A DNA stretch of 64,000 nt from assembly GCA_903813345.2 (NCBI GenBank), contig CAIIXF020000003.1, forward strand, positions 22,088,931 to 22,152,930. The letters are read 5' to 3'. The first letter of the stretch is position 1. Each line of letters begins with the position of its first letter. The translations under genes and the position numbers were made by a program. Below are positions 1 to 12,049 of the stretch, piece after piece. Source of the stretch: Owenia fusiformis. Lineage: Eukaryota; Annelida; Polychaeta; Sabellida; Oweniidae. Under the pieces are notes generated by a model. It was not told the DNA's origin, did not search any database, and saw only the letters and a program-made list of their open reading frames with translations.

Positions 1-438
1 AAAGAGATAGAAATTGCAAAGCTGTTATATGATGAACTTGGAAAAACTGAAGGAATACTAGGTGTTCAAAAGATTCAAGCAAATAGTAGATCTATTGCGA
101 TTGTGTACTGTGCTGATGAAGCTATGAAGCAAGAAGTTCTTGCCGTGTCACAAATAACATACCAAGGAGAGACACTTCGTTTAGCCAGTTACACCCCAGA
201 ACTCTTGCGACCATCTGAAAGAGTATCTATACACGGCATACCGTTACATGTTTCAAACCGTGACGTCGAAGACTGGATTAGTGAGCGAGTAGACATTACC
301 AGTCCGATTCAATATGCCTTCAAAGAGGAAAATCAAATCCGCATTAATTCAGGAAATAGATTTGTATATGGGCGTGTGAAGCAGGATGTAGTTTTTCCAA
401 GGTCACAACGGGAAACACTATTTTGTAAGCACTACTAA
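1..438 (+). pseudogene. LINE ORF1 (gag-like) N-terminal fragment, runs off left edge
   Basis: The frame is open from base 1 to a stop at 438, so the start lies outside the window; the first ATG inside is internal. The protein resembles the RRM-like part of ORF1 of Tx1/L1-type LINEs: a VSIHGIPLHVSNRDVEDW stretch (roughly residues 75-95 counted from base 1), then SGNRFVYGRVK. In that family this part precedes the zinc knuckles and binds the element's RNA. Here the homology ends near base 426 and zinc knuckles are absent; they appear in the next ORF1 piece at 6944. A 14-bp near-identical direct repeat (413-426 and 6934-6947) marks both break points, so the two pieces may be halves of one element. 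What is seen is the motif order and the repeat; the split is inference. It could also be an independent truncated copy. Confidence 0.7.
413..426 (+). repeat. 14-bp direct repeat, copy 1 (possible target-site duplication)
   Basis: AAACACTATTTTGT here and AAACACGATTTTGT at 6934-6947 differ by one base. They sit exactly where the ORF1 homology stops on the left and resumes on the right. Confidence 0.5.
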
Positions 439-3400
439 GAAAGAATACGTTATGTGTTATCCATAAGTAATAAGCAAGACTAACTACTAATTCTCAGGAA
501 TAAAAAGTTCACACTATTGAGATAGATAGAGCTTATCCTCGGACCAGTTACGTCTTATCCGTGTGTCATATGACTAGTACTGTGTTAATTAACTAAGTAA
601 AGTATTCCAATTTAAAAAGTGTTGTATGTTTGCATGCAGCAAGCGTTTAATAATTCTTTGCATATATAAAATTGTCCATAAAAGAGTCTGATATATAATA
701 TTGTCCATAAAAGATGTTTATTTTAAAACTAAACTTTACGAATTCATGATAAGTGTATAATGTTCAATCATACAAATGCGCAGTCAGTGATTGTTCTCCA
801 CACTCACCCCTCCCCCCTTCCTGACATGAACTATTTTGTAAAACCATTGACAGTGTGGAAAGGATTCTTACACTCGAGTGTCAAGGGGGGGGGGTGTTAT
901 AAAAATATACAAGGCGATGGTTCAAATTGTACAATTTTCAAAACTGCTCAACATGGTGAAAACTTCACGTTTTTAAAGAATGCTTGCCCGGCGGGTGGTT
1001 TGCTCTGTATTGCGAGAGAACAAAAACTTTGAATTAGGATTTTTCCTAATACTATCATTAATCTAAACAACTTTTTAAACCGTCTCTGATTACATATCAT
1101 GCCAATTAATACCATGATTGTGTTGACAGGATTAAATATGATATCTATGGAATTATAATTTAATGAACTCAATAGTCTAAATGATAATAAGTTCATAATT
1201 TAGTCTTGGCTGGCTAGTCTTGCATCATCAGAGTTGGATTGCAAATACCTCCCTAAATCAAATATTTAAAATTTACAAATTTACTAGTGTACGGGGTGGG
1301 GAAACAAGTCTCCATCCAACCACTAAAGTTTAAAAGGAAGACTATAGTGTCCCGTGAACTCATTATAATTATCTTAGACAATAGTGAAGCGGTACAATCA
1401 TTGGAGTGATAATTAATCGAAATGCAAGTTTGATTTAAAATAACTCTTTGGATCAAATATTTAAATTCTACTAGAATGCGGGGAGTGGAAACAAGTCTCC
1501 ATTCAAGCACTAAATATCTAAGCACTAAGAAAGATTTCAGTACCACTTAAATTCACTCCCGGACTTCACTATTCACCACCACCCTTCCCCCTTCCCCAAT
1601 TATCCCTTATGACCCCAAAATGTTCGTTTCTGTGCCCCCCGTCCATGGCCAGTAAGTAATCTATGTGTATACTAGCTCCCTCCCAAAGGTGGGAAAAACC
1701 AGATGCAGGCATAGACATTGACAGGGTGAGGGGATTTAAATATAAAAATAGTCTTGTTTTTGGCTCCGACTTAAATATCTTGGCACTGTTTAACGAAGCC
1801 GGTTTAAGGAATGAGAGGCAGAAATAATTCCTAGATGGCCTGTCTTTACTGTAATCAAGATGGTACCTAACCGCAGTTTTAAAAGGGATAATTTATCTTT
1901 TGTGATAATATAATACTACTTGTTGATTGGTTTGCCAAATATAAGACTCCGTCATAAGACCCTTGTCTCTGATTGTGAAACATGTGTATGCATCAAATCC
2001 GAGGAATATTACATTATTTGAAACAATTCCAAAAAGTTCTGTCTTGAACTCAATCAAATAGCGATATATTTCAACATGTGGAAATTATTTATTAATGTAA
2101 TGTCGGGCACTATAGGTTAACAGGTTTTCAGTTTTGCTCTTTTTTGTCACGCTTAAATTGTGTGCTTTATTTTTTGGGGATTTGAATTTGAAAAGGTGAA
2201 TTCACGATCCAATAAAGCTTATAGTATCATTTATTAACAGATGCATCGAGGTAGAGCCACCGTTCAAAAGACATAAACATAACTCCGTCTCTGTTTAAAC
2301 CTACATGTAGTAAAGTTTACAACATCAATGGATATAATTACAGTCACATGTACTTTGTTATTAAATCCAGAAACTTTAACGGCCGGCGCGTAAGCTTATT
2401 GCCGGATTTTAAACTTGATATTGTTTATTAGACTGTTATCTAGATTCTTCTTCTATTTATTTTTATCTGGGAACGTATATTTTTTATTATTAGAGAACCA
2501 AGGAAAGCAATACATGTACAACAATTACTATTACTAATTAAGCTAATGGTCACTTCCATTCTCATTTATAGAGTTCAAAAGACGAGCGCGTTCTTATAAA
2601 TAAATAAATGAATAACGCAAACCACGTTCTTAAAGTTTTTATTCAGAATCGTATTTTATATTCAGTACTTTTTATCATTTATTAAGTTACAGACACAAGC
2701 GGCACATGTAGGTTTGTTGTAAGACCATTTCTGCGATGACCAAGGTGCGTATTTTGGTTTTATAACGGGGATATTGCTCGAGTTTGAATAACAAATAAAA
2801 GGCATGTTCTTATTTCTGTATTCTGTCCTTTGATCGTGTATTAAGTGGAGCTGCACGCCAAACGTTAGGATTGTTAAAACGCTTAAAATAAAACTTTATT
2901 CCTTTCAATTTACATAAAAATGAAACAGATTAGATTCGAATCTCAGTCACACCAGCCACTGGTCAAAGGAAGTACAAAACAAATATCTATATTAATCAAA
3001 TGTCTGAGAATTTGATAACTGTCTGGAATCCAATGTTAATTTTATTGAATCAAACTAAGAAAAGTATAATGATGAATTTTAAACTTTTAGAGGGAAAAGT
3101 CAAATATGCATTGTAACCCTAAAAATAATTCATTAAAGTGTCGTACACATTTCATAACATTTATATAAATAAAACAAATAAAGCACAACCCTAATGCCCT
3201 AATGAATTCATATCGGCGCAAACGGCCCTTGCAATAAAAACGCATCGAAGCAGGGAATGCTTGGTAAATTCTTCCGGGACTGACTTTTGTTATTTCAAAA
3301 TTGAAATATGCCAAATTCCTATGAAATAATCAAATAAGCACGCGATCTTTTTCCCTGGGTTTTACTCTATTTTAGATTTACCAGAAAAATGTTTATATGA

Positions 3401-3847
3401 TGCTGTGATGATTGCGTTTGCTTCTCACGAGTTCATTGAAAAGTTCAGTCTTAAAACTTCAGAGATCATAAGACTAATTAGGCACCTGATTGCGAGAGTT
3501 TGATTGCATTTCGACCGCCGGGATTTTACAAACGTATTGTTTAAGTAGCGATCGTGTTCTTGGGATCTTGATAACTTCCTATTTTAAGTTTTGGGTTGGA
3601 AGCAATGAGTATGTCGGACTTTCTCAGGTCCACATAATGAAACAATACCCCTTTATATTAGTCCAATCGAAATTTGCATAAACATACCAGTTTTATATTG
3701 CAAAAAGAACAGACTGTAATTAATAGCCTACATAAAAGCATCATGATAATTACAACATTAAAGCATATATGAAGCCTATTGTTATCAAAACCCATAAATC
3801 CTCACCATATAAATATAGTTTTATTGATGACCAAAAACAGATATCAA
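439..3847. other. Non-coding stretch with minor local duplications
   Basis: No supported gene. It contains a 25-bp near-tandem duplication (663-714, each unit containing TTGTCCATAAAAGA), a G run at 885-894, and two diverged copies of a roughly 75-bp segment at 1256-1330 and 1453-1530, both with CAAATATTTAAA and GGAAACAAGTCTCC. From about 1560 to 3847 I see nothing beyond AT-rich unique sequence. Confidence 0.6.
1256..1530 (+). repeat. Diverged direct duplication (~75 bp units, ~197 bp apart)
   Basis: Both units carry ATCAAATATTTAAA followed by CTAGTGTACGGGG or CTAGAATGCGGGG and then GGAAACAAGTCTCCAT. No coding potential is evident. Confidence 0.6.
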
Positions 3848-4047
3848 GGGCGTAGCCAGCTTTCAGTCAGGGGGGAAGGGTTGCGATCACCAAAAAGATT
3901 TCGGTTTTCAGTCAGGAGGGTACGATTGTGGCCTTAACAGCATTTTAAAACTCCTTTCTTCTTCTTTCTCAGGGTTTTATTTTTATTGTTATGGGGTTGC
4001 GATCGCACCCATCGCAACCCCCCCCCCCCCCCCCTCCTGGCTACGCC
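3848..4047. mobile_element. MITE-like element with GGCGTAGCCAG inverted ends
   Basis: The element opens with GGGCGTAGCCAG and closes with CTGGCTACGCC, so the termini are inverted repeats. Inside are two copies of TTTCAGTCAGG, a GCGATCGCACCC block and a long C run. There is no ORF. Related ends recur at 5513-5738, 49257-49280, 51121-51135 and 53300-53316, so this is a dispersed family. Such termini resemble those of non-autonomous DNA transposons, but I could not define a clean target duplication. Confidence 0.65.
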
Positions 4048-5512
4048 TATGGATATTTTGGCAACTTTCACATTTACCCCGCCCCCTAATAATTTTTGCG
4101 CCCCCTCTAAATTTCAACCTTGCCCGACTGACTTGTAGATGATGCACGAATCAAATAGCATGGAGATCAGATAATCAGATTGATTCGTATTTTCGCAATC
4201 AGATGAATTAACTTATTGTTTTCTCTGATTAAAAGGCGGCTTGAAGCTACTTTTACAGGATTTGTAAATTCGCAATCAGACTGGCTTATTTTAATATTTA
4301 GTCAGTGCAAGAGGAGGGGGTTATAATGTAGAACACTAACTGAATAATTTATCACAATTGTTAAATACGCAAACAGAGACAGGTTTAAAAATGAGAATAG
4401 AGGCAAAAAACTCTATTCATAAAATGTAATTAAAACCCGGGAATTAAAAGCAATTTAAGACTGTTAGATGATCTCTTCTGTAATCAAGGTGATGTTGGTA
4501 CACTTCCGCCGTTAGAAAAACAAAGACTAAGACAAAGACTATATAGCAATTAATCCTTTTGTAATCATTAAATGTTAGATTCTTATTATTTTGTTGGACA
4601 ATGTTCAGACTTCTGACCAAGATTAATTCATTTATGTTTGTATTTAGAAAATAGTATTTCAATCAGACAGACGTTCTAATGAGTTAGAAAAATACATTTG
4701 TCCATTTCCTCTCAAGTTTTCAAAGGTAATCAAGTCGATTTGTTTGAAAGTTTAGCATTGTTTTTCATAACTTGACGCTTCCATGAACAGAATGACTTTG
4801 AAATGAGTTTTTATAATTTTAGCTTTTATACGGACATGCTTATTGTATATTTCTATATGAACGTTGTAATTATGTGATGTAACATCGCCCCCCCCCCCAA
4901 ATTACAGGTATACAAATTTTGGTCGGAATGCTTTAACTTGCAATTAAAAGCAATTTTAGACTGTTAGATGATCTCTTATGTAATCTAGGTGATGTTGGTA
5001 CACTCCTCATTTAAGAAAACAAAGACTAAGACAAAGAGAACTAAGCAATTAATCCGTTTGTTAAATGTTAGATTCTTATTTTTTTATTGGACAATATTAA
5101 GACTTCTGTCCCCGCTTCTGTCTCCGATTGTTATGCAGGTATGTGTATAAAATCATGTGAACAACATTATCGTGGAAACTCCCATATTCATTCTCATAAT
5201 GTCTTACAGCTATTTCGCAAATGACATAATCCTATTAACAACATGTGGACATAATATAACAGAACTGAGCGAAAAGAAAGGTGGAACAAATCAGATTAAG
5301 ATATTTTATTTTTTAAATGCACAAAGGGCAACAGTTGAAGAAAAAAAGTTAAAGGCGTTGTGAAATAGATTGTGCTTTTATATGATCCCCTTCTATAGTC
5401 CCCTACCCTTTGCATTCGTTCGACTTCACTTCTTAAAAGAGAGTTTCGTCTTCTTGTAGTTTATAACTAGACTCTGCACGCAGCGTAATAGTGCCCCTAT
5501 ATTATCCATGTT
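4048..5512. other. Non-coding stretch with a duplicated 170-bp segment
   Basis: No supported gene. It holds a direct repeat: 4449-4622 and 4944-5110 share AGACTGTTAGATGATCTCTT, GGTGATGTTGGTACACT and AAACAAAGACTAAGACAAAG. The copies are diverged with small indels. A C run lies at 4888-4897. Confidence 0.65.
4449..5110 (+). repeat. Direct repeat pair, ~170 bp, ~495 bp apart
   Basis: The copies at 4449-4622 and 4944-5110 align over their whole length with scattered substitutions and small gaps, indicating an old local duplication. Confidence 0.7.
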
Positions 5513-5738
5513 CAGGGGCGTAGCCAACTTTCAGTGTGGGGGTGCCATCGGCAAAAAAACAATATCGGTTTTCAGTCGGGGGGAGGGGGGTGCGATCGTG
5601 GCAAAAGCAAGCCAAAAGATGCAACTTCCTTCAAAATTGAGCTAGAAGCTTCTGTCTCTTCTTCTATTTCATGGTTCTATTTTATTGGTTATGCACCACA
5701 CCCGGGGCACCGCACCCCTCCCCCTGGCTACGCCTATG
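5513..5738. mobile_element. MITE-like element, same family as 3848-4047
   Basis: It begins CAGGGGCGTAGCCA and ends CCTGGCTACGCCTATG. The right half (CCTTCAAAATTGAGCTAGAA, then a TCTTCTTCT tract and ATTGGTTATG) is shared with the foldback elements at 49145-49280 and 53125-53220, showing that these larger elements contain the same 3' end. The CAGGGGCG start is reminiscent of hAT-type termini, but no 8-bp target duplication was found. Confidence 0.65.
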
Positions 5739-6930
5739 CTATTTGAGAGACAAAAAGAGAAGCGAAAAGACTGTTAAAACAAGTACTTCCAATAAATACT
5801 TTTACAGTTAATGTGTTTATCAACGACCCTACTTGTCAAATTAATAGAAACGAAAAATAAATACTTTCATTACGGGAAAACCGGAGAAATACATGTATCT
5901 ACCTGATTCGCTGGAATAGTCATTAGTCACATTATTTCAGAGCAAACAATTAGCATCTGCTATAATATTTATTTTTTCTATCTGATATACATCTGATATT
6001 GATATCTTTCCCCGGAGAATGTGTTATCTCATGGTCCGTTGACATCATCAACAATGTGATTTACCACAAGAGATTAACCAACATTCCTTGATTAAAAAGT
6101 TGACATTTCTCGACTTTTTAAAGCAAAAACACTATGACACAATAACATCGAGGCAAAATCAAAACATAGTGTGGAAATAAAAGGCATACAAAATGGACAT
6201 TAAAAGGACATTCTTGTTCATAAAAGTATCAACTTTACTACAATGCACGCAAATACAAAATATAGAATAAATAAAAATAACGTCTTCCGAGAGATTACAA
6301 TACGGATCATTAAGTCATTAACAAATCTAACCGTTAAATAAACAAACTTAGCCCATGTCTGCAATTGTTTGTCTGCTGGTCAGAACTTGGTATCCGTTTC
6401 GGATAATCAATTTCTGAGAATACTGATGTCTTAAATAATTCCTAAAGTCGACGTTGTCTTTAAATAAGAATCTTTAATCTACAAACTAAATAAATATCGT
6501 AAACCCGGAATCGTAAACACCTTGCTGTCCTCTGTTAAATCACGAAACCCGTTTCCCTTAAATTTTTTACTAAGAGACTATAATTTATCTATCAAATTAT
6601 TTTTCTTGAAATATTAAATGTCGTCTAAGTTTGTTTTAATGATTAGTCTTCTTCTAGATTCATTAATCATCGCGATATTTATATATACATATTATGTAAT
6701 AGACCTATCATATCACGCCCGTAGTTACAAAGTCAACTACATATTAATGAAATAGAATAAGACTCAATAATTAAAAAAATAAAGCTCAGTATTCGGGCCT
6801 AAAAACCACAGATAAGTGTATCAATACCAAAGGGTAAGCTCAAATAACCTTCCAAATAAGTGTATCAATAATCAAGGATTGCGACTACTAAGCACCGGGT
6901 AAGATGGGTGTACCATTGGTATTGCTAGTT
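5739..6930. other. Non-coding AT-rich stretch
   Basis: No gene is supported. The only structure noted is a repeated AATAAGTGTATCAATA-like segment near 6811 and 6855, just before the LINE resumes. Confidence 0.5.
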
Positions 6931-6933
6931 ATT

Positions 6934-6947
6934 AAACACGATTTTGT
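6934..6947 (+). repeat. 14-bp direct repeat, copy 2
   Basis: Partner of 413-426 (13 of 14 bases identical), located where LINE ORF1 homology resumes. Confidence 0.5.
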
Positions 6948-7633
6948 CTTGTGGGTATAACTCTATGCTTATAGAGGACCCTGGTACCCCCAGCAAATTG
7001 ATTGAGATTGATACTACGATCTATATCAATTCCCAACCAATCAATTGTTACCGTTGTAAGGAGATATCACACCTTGGTCGTGACTGCCCTACCAGAAAAA
7101 CTGTAACCTGCCGTCAGTGCTTTCAACCAGGTCATTTTGCCAAATTTTGCCCTCAGAACAATACAAAAGATGATGACAGTAATGATAATGACAGTGATTC
7201 TGAGATTGACTCTGTGAAGTCCGTAATTCGTAATGAAAAACCTGTTGAATCAGTCAGCTCTACTGAATCAACACCAGCCACACCACAAGCCACACCAGTA
7301 GTAGATGTAGCAGCATCAGGCGACACACAACCTACAAATACCACCAGTGTAGATAGCTTGGAGGTTCAACCTGCCAATGTGATCACTAATAGTGCTCCTA
7401 CCAAACCTGAGAGTAAAACTGATGAAGCAGCATCAGGGGACCCACTAGCTACTAATACCACCCGCGTAGATAGTTTGGATGAAGTGTCTGGTAGCGCTTC
7501 TGCCAAACCTGACAGCAAAACTTTCCCCATTTTTGATAAAAAAGTGAAGAGTAAAAAAAGACCGCCAAACTTTACACCCCCAAGCACAGAAAAAAACTCG
7601 AAAAAATCTTCAAAGTCAAAAATTCGTATCTAA
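6944..7633 (+). pseudogene. LINE-1 ORF1 C-terminal part with two zinc knuckles
   Basis: The frame is open from just after an in-frame TAG at 6926-6928; no ATG precedes the homology, and the nominal start at 6944 is a TTG, so this is not a natural beginning. The protein contains two CCHC knuckles, CYRCKEISHLGRDC (about residues 36-49) and CRQCFQPGHFAKFC (about 56-69), which bind nucleic acid in gag-like ORF1 proteins. An acidic D/N/S stretch follows, then two repeats rich in T, S and A (AASGD..TNTT.VDSL), and a basic K/S-rich tail ending at a TAA. The order RRM, knuckles, basic tail is normal for Tx1-type LINE ORF1; the RRM part is the piece found at 1-438. Confidence 0.75.
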
Positions 7634-7670
7634 ACAAGTATAATACATAAATATCCAACCCAATGTCTGT

Positions 7671-9013
7671 ATGAGAGTTTGCTCAATAAATTGTAGAGGC
7701 TTAAGAAACAAACGTGACCGAAAAATCGTTTTTGATTGGGTTAAACAGACCAATTGTGATATAATTTGTTTACAAGAAACACATGTTTTAAATGAAGATA
7801 AAGAAAAATGGCATACAGAATGGGGTGGAGATTTATATATATTGTACCTGGTTCCTCCCCTAAATCAAAAGGGCAAATCATTCTTATTAATAAAAACAGC
7901 CAAGTGACAGTTGTAGATGAAATTTTATTAAATAGTGACAGAATTCAAATGATAAAGGTTAAAATAGATGATAACATAATGTTTATTGTCAATGTATATG
8001 CACCTAACAAAGATGCTGAGAAACAAGTATTCTTTGAAAATTTAAAAGCAACAATTCATGAAAATATAGGTCAAAATGAATATATTATTTCTGGAGACAT
8101 GAACTGTGTAGTATGCAACAAATTAGATGTTATTTCAGGGCAAAAACATAATGAGGTAGTTGTTAGGAAATTCAATGAAATGATAAATACATGCAAAATA
8201 GTTGATACATGGAGGTCACAACATGATAATGAAAAAGAATTCACTTGGTGTAAACAAAACCCGTTTATTGCGAGAAGGCTTGATTATATCTTTTCCACTG
8301 AAAAATTAGCTCGAAAGATCGATAATGTTCAATTAGGGCAAAGCTTACAATCTGATCACCGCCCAGTGATAACAGACTTTAAGTTGAATACAACCAAACG
8401 CGGTCCCGGAGTGTGGAAATTGAACAATGATATTTTAAATGATCAAGAGTATGTTCAGAAAATTAATGACTGTATTGTAGAAATGAATGAAAAATATCAA
8501 CATGTTGTCAATCCTCAAATATTGTGGGATTCCATTAAGTGTGAAATTCGAAACATCTCCATTAATTATTCAAAACGAAAAGCACAATTGAAGAAACAGA
8601 ATACAAACAATTTGAATATTGAACTTAAAGCTGCATGTAGTAAACTAGCTAGGGTGCCAAATGATGAAAACCAAAAACATGTTCAATCACTACAGATGAA
8701 ACTAGATCTTGAAAATGTCTCACAAGCAAAAGGCGCACAACTTAGGTCAAAGATTGATTGGATTCAACAGGGCGAGAAAAATACTAAATATTTTTTAACA
8801 CTTGAGAAATTTAGAGCTAAAATGAAGACAATTGACTGTATCGAAAAAGACGATGGTACAAAAAGCGATTCAATTGATTGTGTAATGCAAAATTTATATG
8901 AATACTATTGTAATTTGTATGCTGAAAATGATGATGTTACTTATTCACTTGATGATTTTATTCATGACATTGAAATCCCACATTTAAATGATGAAGAAAA
9001 GTCTTATTGTTAG
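7671..9013 (+). pseudogene. LINE-1 ORF2 endonuclease domain, frameshifted
   Basis: ORF2 starts at ATG 7671, 37 bases after ORF1. The first frame gives SINCRGLRNKRDRK and CLQETH, the N and E metal-binding motifs of AP endonucleases, then loses frame in an AT-dinucleotide run near 7835-7845. The protein continues in another frame (from about 7841): VNVYAPN, IISGDMNC, RRLDYIF and the catalytic SDHRPV (about 8352-8369). The family enzyme nicks genomic DNA to prime reverse transcription. After the endonuclease comes a linker ending at a TAG (9011-9013), which is in the same frame as the RT reading frame after it, so a single stop divides ORF2. The frameshift looks like dinucleotide slippage. Confidence 0.85.
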
Positions 9014-9055
9014 GGAAAAATTAATGATATTGAATGTAAGGAAGTCCTTAAGAAT

Positions 9056-11323
9056 ATGAAAAACACATCAAGTCCAGGTATAGATGGACTCACCGCCGCT
9101 TTCTATAAAATGTTCTGGATCAAAATAAAACATCTTGTTGTTAATTCTTTAAACTTTGGTTTTGAAATAGGTCAATTGTCCAGCTCGCAACGAAAAGGAA
9201 TGATAATACTATTGCTCAAAGGGAAAATGTTAAATTCTGCCAAAGTCAAAAACTATAGACCAATTGCCCTTACTTGTGTTGATTATAAAATTGGGGCAGC
9301 AGCACTTGCCAAACGGTTGCAAAAGGTTATTATAAAACTCATAAATTCTGATCAAACAGCATACCTTAAAGGAAGAGGGTCACATTTTAACTTGAAAATT
9401 ATTGATGATCTAATTAACTACATTGATTTTGAAGATGAAACGGGTATTATAATAGCATTAGACTATGCAAAAGCTTTTGACTCAATTTCTAAGAAATATG
9501 TCATGAAAATGTTGAAAGTATATAATTTGGGTGAAGATTTTATAAGATGGATTGATGTTTTTAACAAAAATGCAGTGTCCGCTATTTCAAATAATGGATA
9601 CCTCAGTAGTTGGGTACCTTTAGAACAAGGTCTGAGACAGGGCTGCCCTCTCAGTGCAATTCTATTTATAATGGCAACAGAAATATTTTCTTGTAAAATA
9701 AGGCAAAATAAAGACATTGAAGGTATATGTTTAAAGGATAAACAAAAAACAGAAATAAAATTAACTTCTTATGCAGATGATACCACATTATTTTTAAGGA
9801 CAAAAGATTCAATTCCAATTTTGTTAAACGAGATAACTGCATTTTATAAAGTATCAGGCCTTAAACTAAACATGGAAAAAACTCAAGCAATGTGGTTGGG
9901 AAGAAGTAAAACAAAAACAGAAAAACCATTTCATCTAAACTGGAAAATTGGTAAAGATCAAAAAATTAAAATATTAGGAGCTTATTTTAGCAATTCAGGT
10001 TCATCTTCTGACCTCGACGAAAATTGGCAGCCAAAAATTGAAAAAATCAAGTGTCTCATTCAATCATGGAACAAAAGAAATTTATCGTTGTTTGGAAAAG
10101 TAACAGTCATTAAAAGTTTAATGGCTTCCCAAATCACTCATATGTTAATGGTATTTAAAGCTCCACAGAAATACTTAGATGAAATTAATAATATATTGCA
10201 TAAATTCTTATGGCAGGCTGTGGAAAAAGTAAAAAGAAATGTAATTAGGCAGGATATTTTAAATGGAGGCTTAAATATGATAGATATCAATTTATATCAA
10301 ACTTCACTTATTTTAACCTGGATAAAAAGACTATATGACAATGAAAATGATCAAAAATGGAAAGCAATTATGAGTTTTTATTTGAGTAAAATGGGACATT
10401 CTAAAAACTTGTTCAAGTACAATTGTGAATATAAAGACTTAAAAGTAAACAAAAATATTCCAACATTTTACTCGTTCTTATCCAAATCATGGCTGAACAA
10501 TAAAACAGTAAATATCACTAAAAACATTTTTACTAATGATTACTTATGGAATAACAGGAGTATATGTTACCAAAATAAACAATTACACTTTAAATCATGG
10601 GAAAATGCTGGAATAAAATTAATCTCAGATGTGATTGATAAAAGTACAGGAAAAATAAAAAATGCAGATGTATTAAAGGAGAAAATTGGGAGAAACCCTA
10701 ACTTTTTCATTGAATACAATATGCTCCAACAAAGTCTTATAAGAGTGATTGTAAAACAAGATGATAACACTAAAACTACATTCAATGAAATTGATGTAAA
10801 TAAAGCAAATGCTCAAATGATCAGAAAATCTTTATTAAAACGTAAATTGGAAACTCCAATCAGTGAAAGAGGCTGGAATGATTCATATAATCAGTTGTGT
10901 TGGAGAGACATTTGGCTTAATGTTCGAAATATAAAAGAACCAATGTTAAAGTCACTTCAATTTAAAATATTGCACAGAATATATCCAACTAAAGTTTTGC
11001 TATTCAAAATGAAAATTAAAAATGATGAACTTTGTAATTTCTGTGCCTGTAAGGATACATATGAGCATTTCTTTATAGAATGTAGAAAAATAAAACGAGT
11101 CTGGGAAATAATAGATAACACATGCTTCCTCAAATTGAAAAGAAAGATAGAATTTAAGCACGATATTATTTTTGGATATAAGGACGAGGACAAAAGGGTT
11201 GAAAGGAAAATTAATCTTATGTTAATGGTTGGAAAACATGTGATAAGCAAATACAAATGTGGTCTATATAGTTACAATGTTGAATCTATGTTAGAACATG
11301 AGATGAGACTAAGAAACTTGTAA
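9056..11323 (+). pseudogene. LINE-1 ORF2 reverse transcriptase and C-terminal zinc motif
   Basis: A 755-residue open frame in register with the endonuclease part; its first ATG is internal (the family motif begins slightly upstream). It shows SSPGIDGLTAAFYK (residues 5-18), NYRPIAL (67-73), LDYAKAFDS with the first catalytic Asp at 136, RQGCPLSAILF (194-204), YADD at 239-242, and GLKLNMEKTQAMW. A CCHC motif (CNFC...H....C, about 660-677) lies near the C-terminus. These mark an APE-type LINE RT of L1/Tx1-like character that copies its mRNA at the nicked target. Catalytic residues are intact; the disabling changes lie upstream. The 3' UTR is about 90 bases before the poly-A. Confidence 0.9.
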
Positions 11324-11411
11324 TATTGTAAAGTGTTATAATGATTGTATGATTGATATTGACTTATGATATATATATATTATGTAATATGAATATGTAA
11401 TGATACTGAGG

Positions 11412-11438
11412 AAAAAGAAAAAAAAAAAAAAAAAAAAA
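11412..11438 (+). other. Poly-A tail of LINE-1
   Basis: An almost pure A run (one G near its start) directly follows the 3' UTR and marks the 3' end of the retrotransposon. Confidence 0.85.
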
Positions 11439-11669
11439 TGTAGTAATGTAGTTTGTAATATAAGGATTGAATCGTTGGTAGACCAAATAAGCCAACGGTC
11501 CATACAAATGTAAACACTTTGATTAAACCCCTGGATGAAATAGATTGGACATGAAAATAAAAACAAATGAATAGATTCTCTTTGGTACTATCGACACTGT
11601 TTATGGTTGTTTTGAGTACAGAAATCCGTGAGGTAAATGCCAAATAAAGGTCATAAAGATAAAACGATA

Positions 11670-11733
11670 CCGTTGAAATACTTACTCTAAATTAGTTTCG
11701 CCCGTTGAAATACTTACTCTTAATTAGTTTCGC
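11670..11733 (+). repeat. 32-bp tandem duplication (two units)
   Basis: The units at 11670-11701 and 11702-11733 both begin CCGTTGAAATACTTACTCT and end TTAGTTTCGC; they differ by a single base. Confidence 0.85.
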
Positions 11734-12049
11734 CCACTATCAATTTGCAGAAATGATGACGTTTATAGTTTCAAATCCCATTCAGGGATATGTCAGGGAC
11801 ATGTAACGGGCACAGCTCTAGTTCAGCTAGACAATTCCCAGTGTCCATTAGAGTCTTGTCTAGCTCCCATTACAAGATAATGATACCATGACCACATATA
11901 CTTTAAGATAAATCAACCTGGAGAGCGCTACCACCTCAAAGCTACCGGTTTAAGACAATTATTCTGCTATTGAAAATCTTCCCGCCATCTCTACAAGTTA
12001 TGTTTCAAAGCAAATTTGGAAATGTTTACTGATAGATTAGCACTTACGC

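Larger units (their letters stand above)
6935..11438 (+). mobile_element. LINE-1: Tx1/L1-like non-LTR retrotransposon with poly-A tail
   Basis: The order is ORF1 with two CCHC knuckles, then an AP-type endonuclease, reverse transcriptase and C-terminal CCHC, a short 3' UTR, and a poly-A tract at 11412-11438. The 5' part of ORF1 is missing here and may be the 1-438 fragment. ORF2 carries one frameshift (near 7840) and one in-frame stop (9011-9013), so this copy cannot move by itself. No duplication of the 3' flank was found next to 6930, which argues against 6930 being a true 5' insertion boundary. Confidence 0.85.

Noticed and set aside
427-6933. LTR retrotransposon as the 6.5-kb insert in LINE ORF1
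   Set aside because: No long terminal direct repeats, gag-pol frames or primer-binding site were seen.
11336-11643. Frames with runs of Phe on the minus strand
   Set aside because: They are translations of the LINE-1 poly-A tail read backwards.
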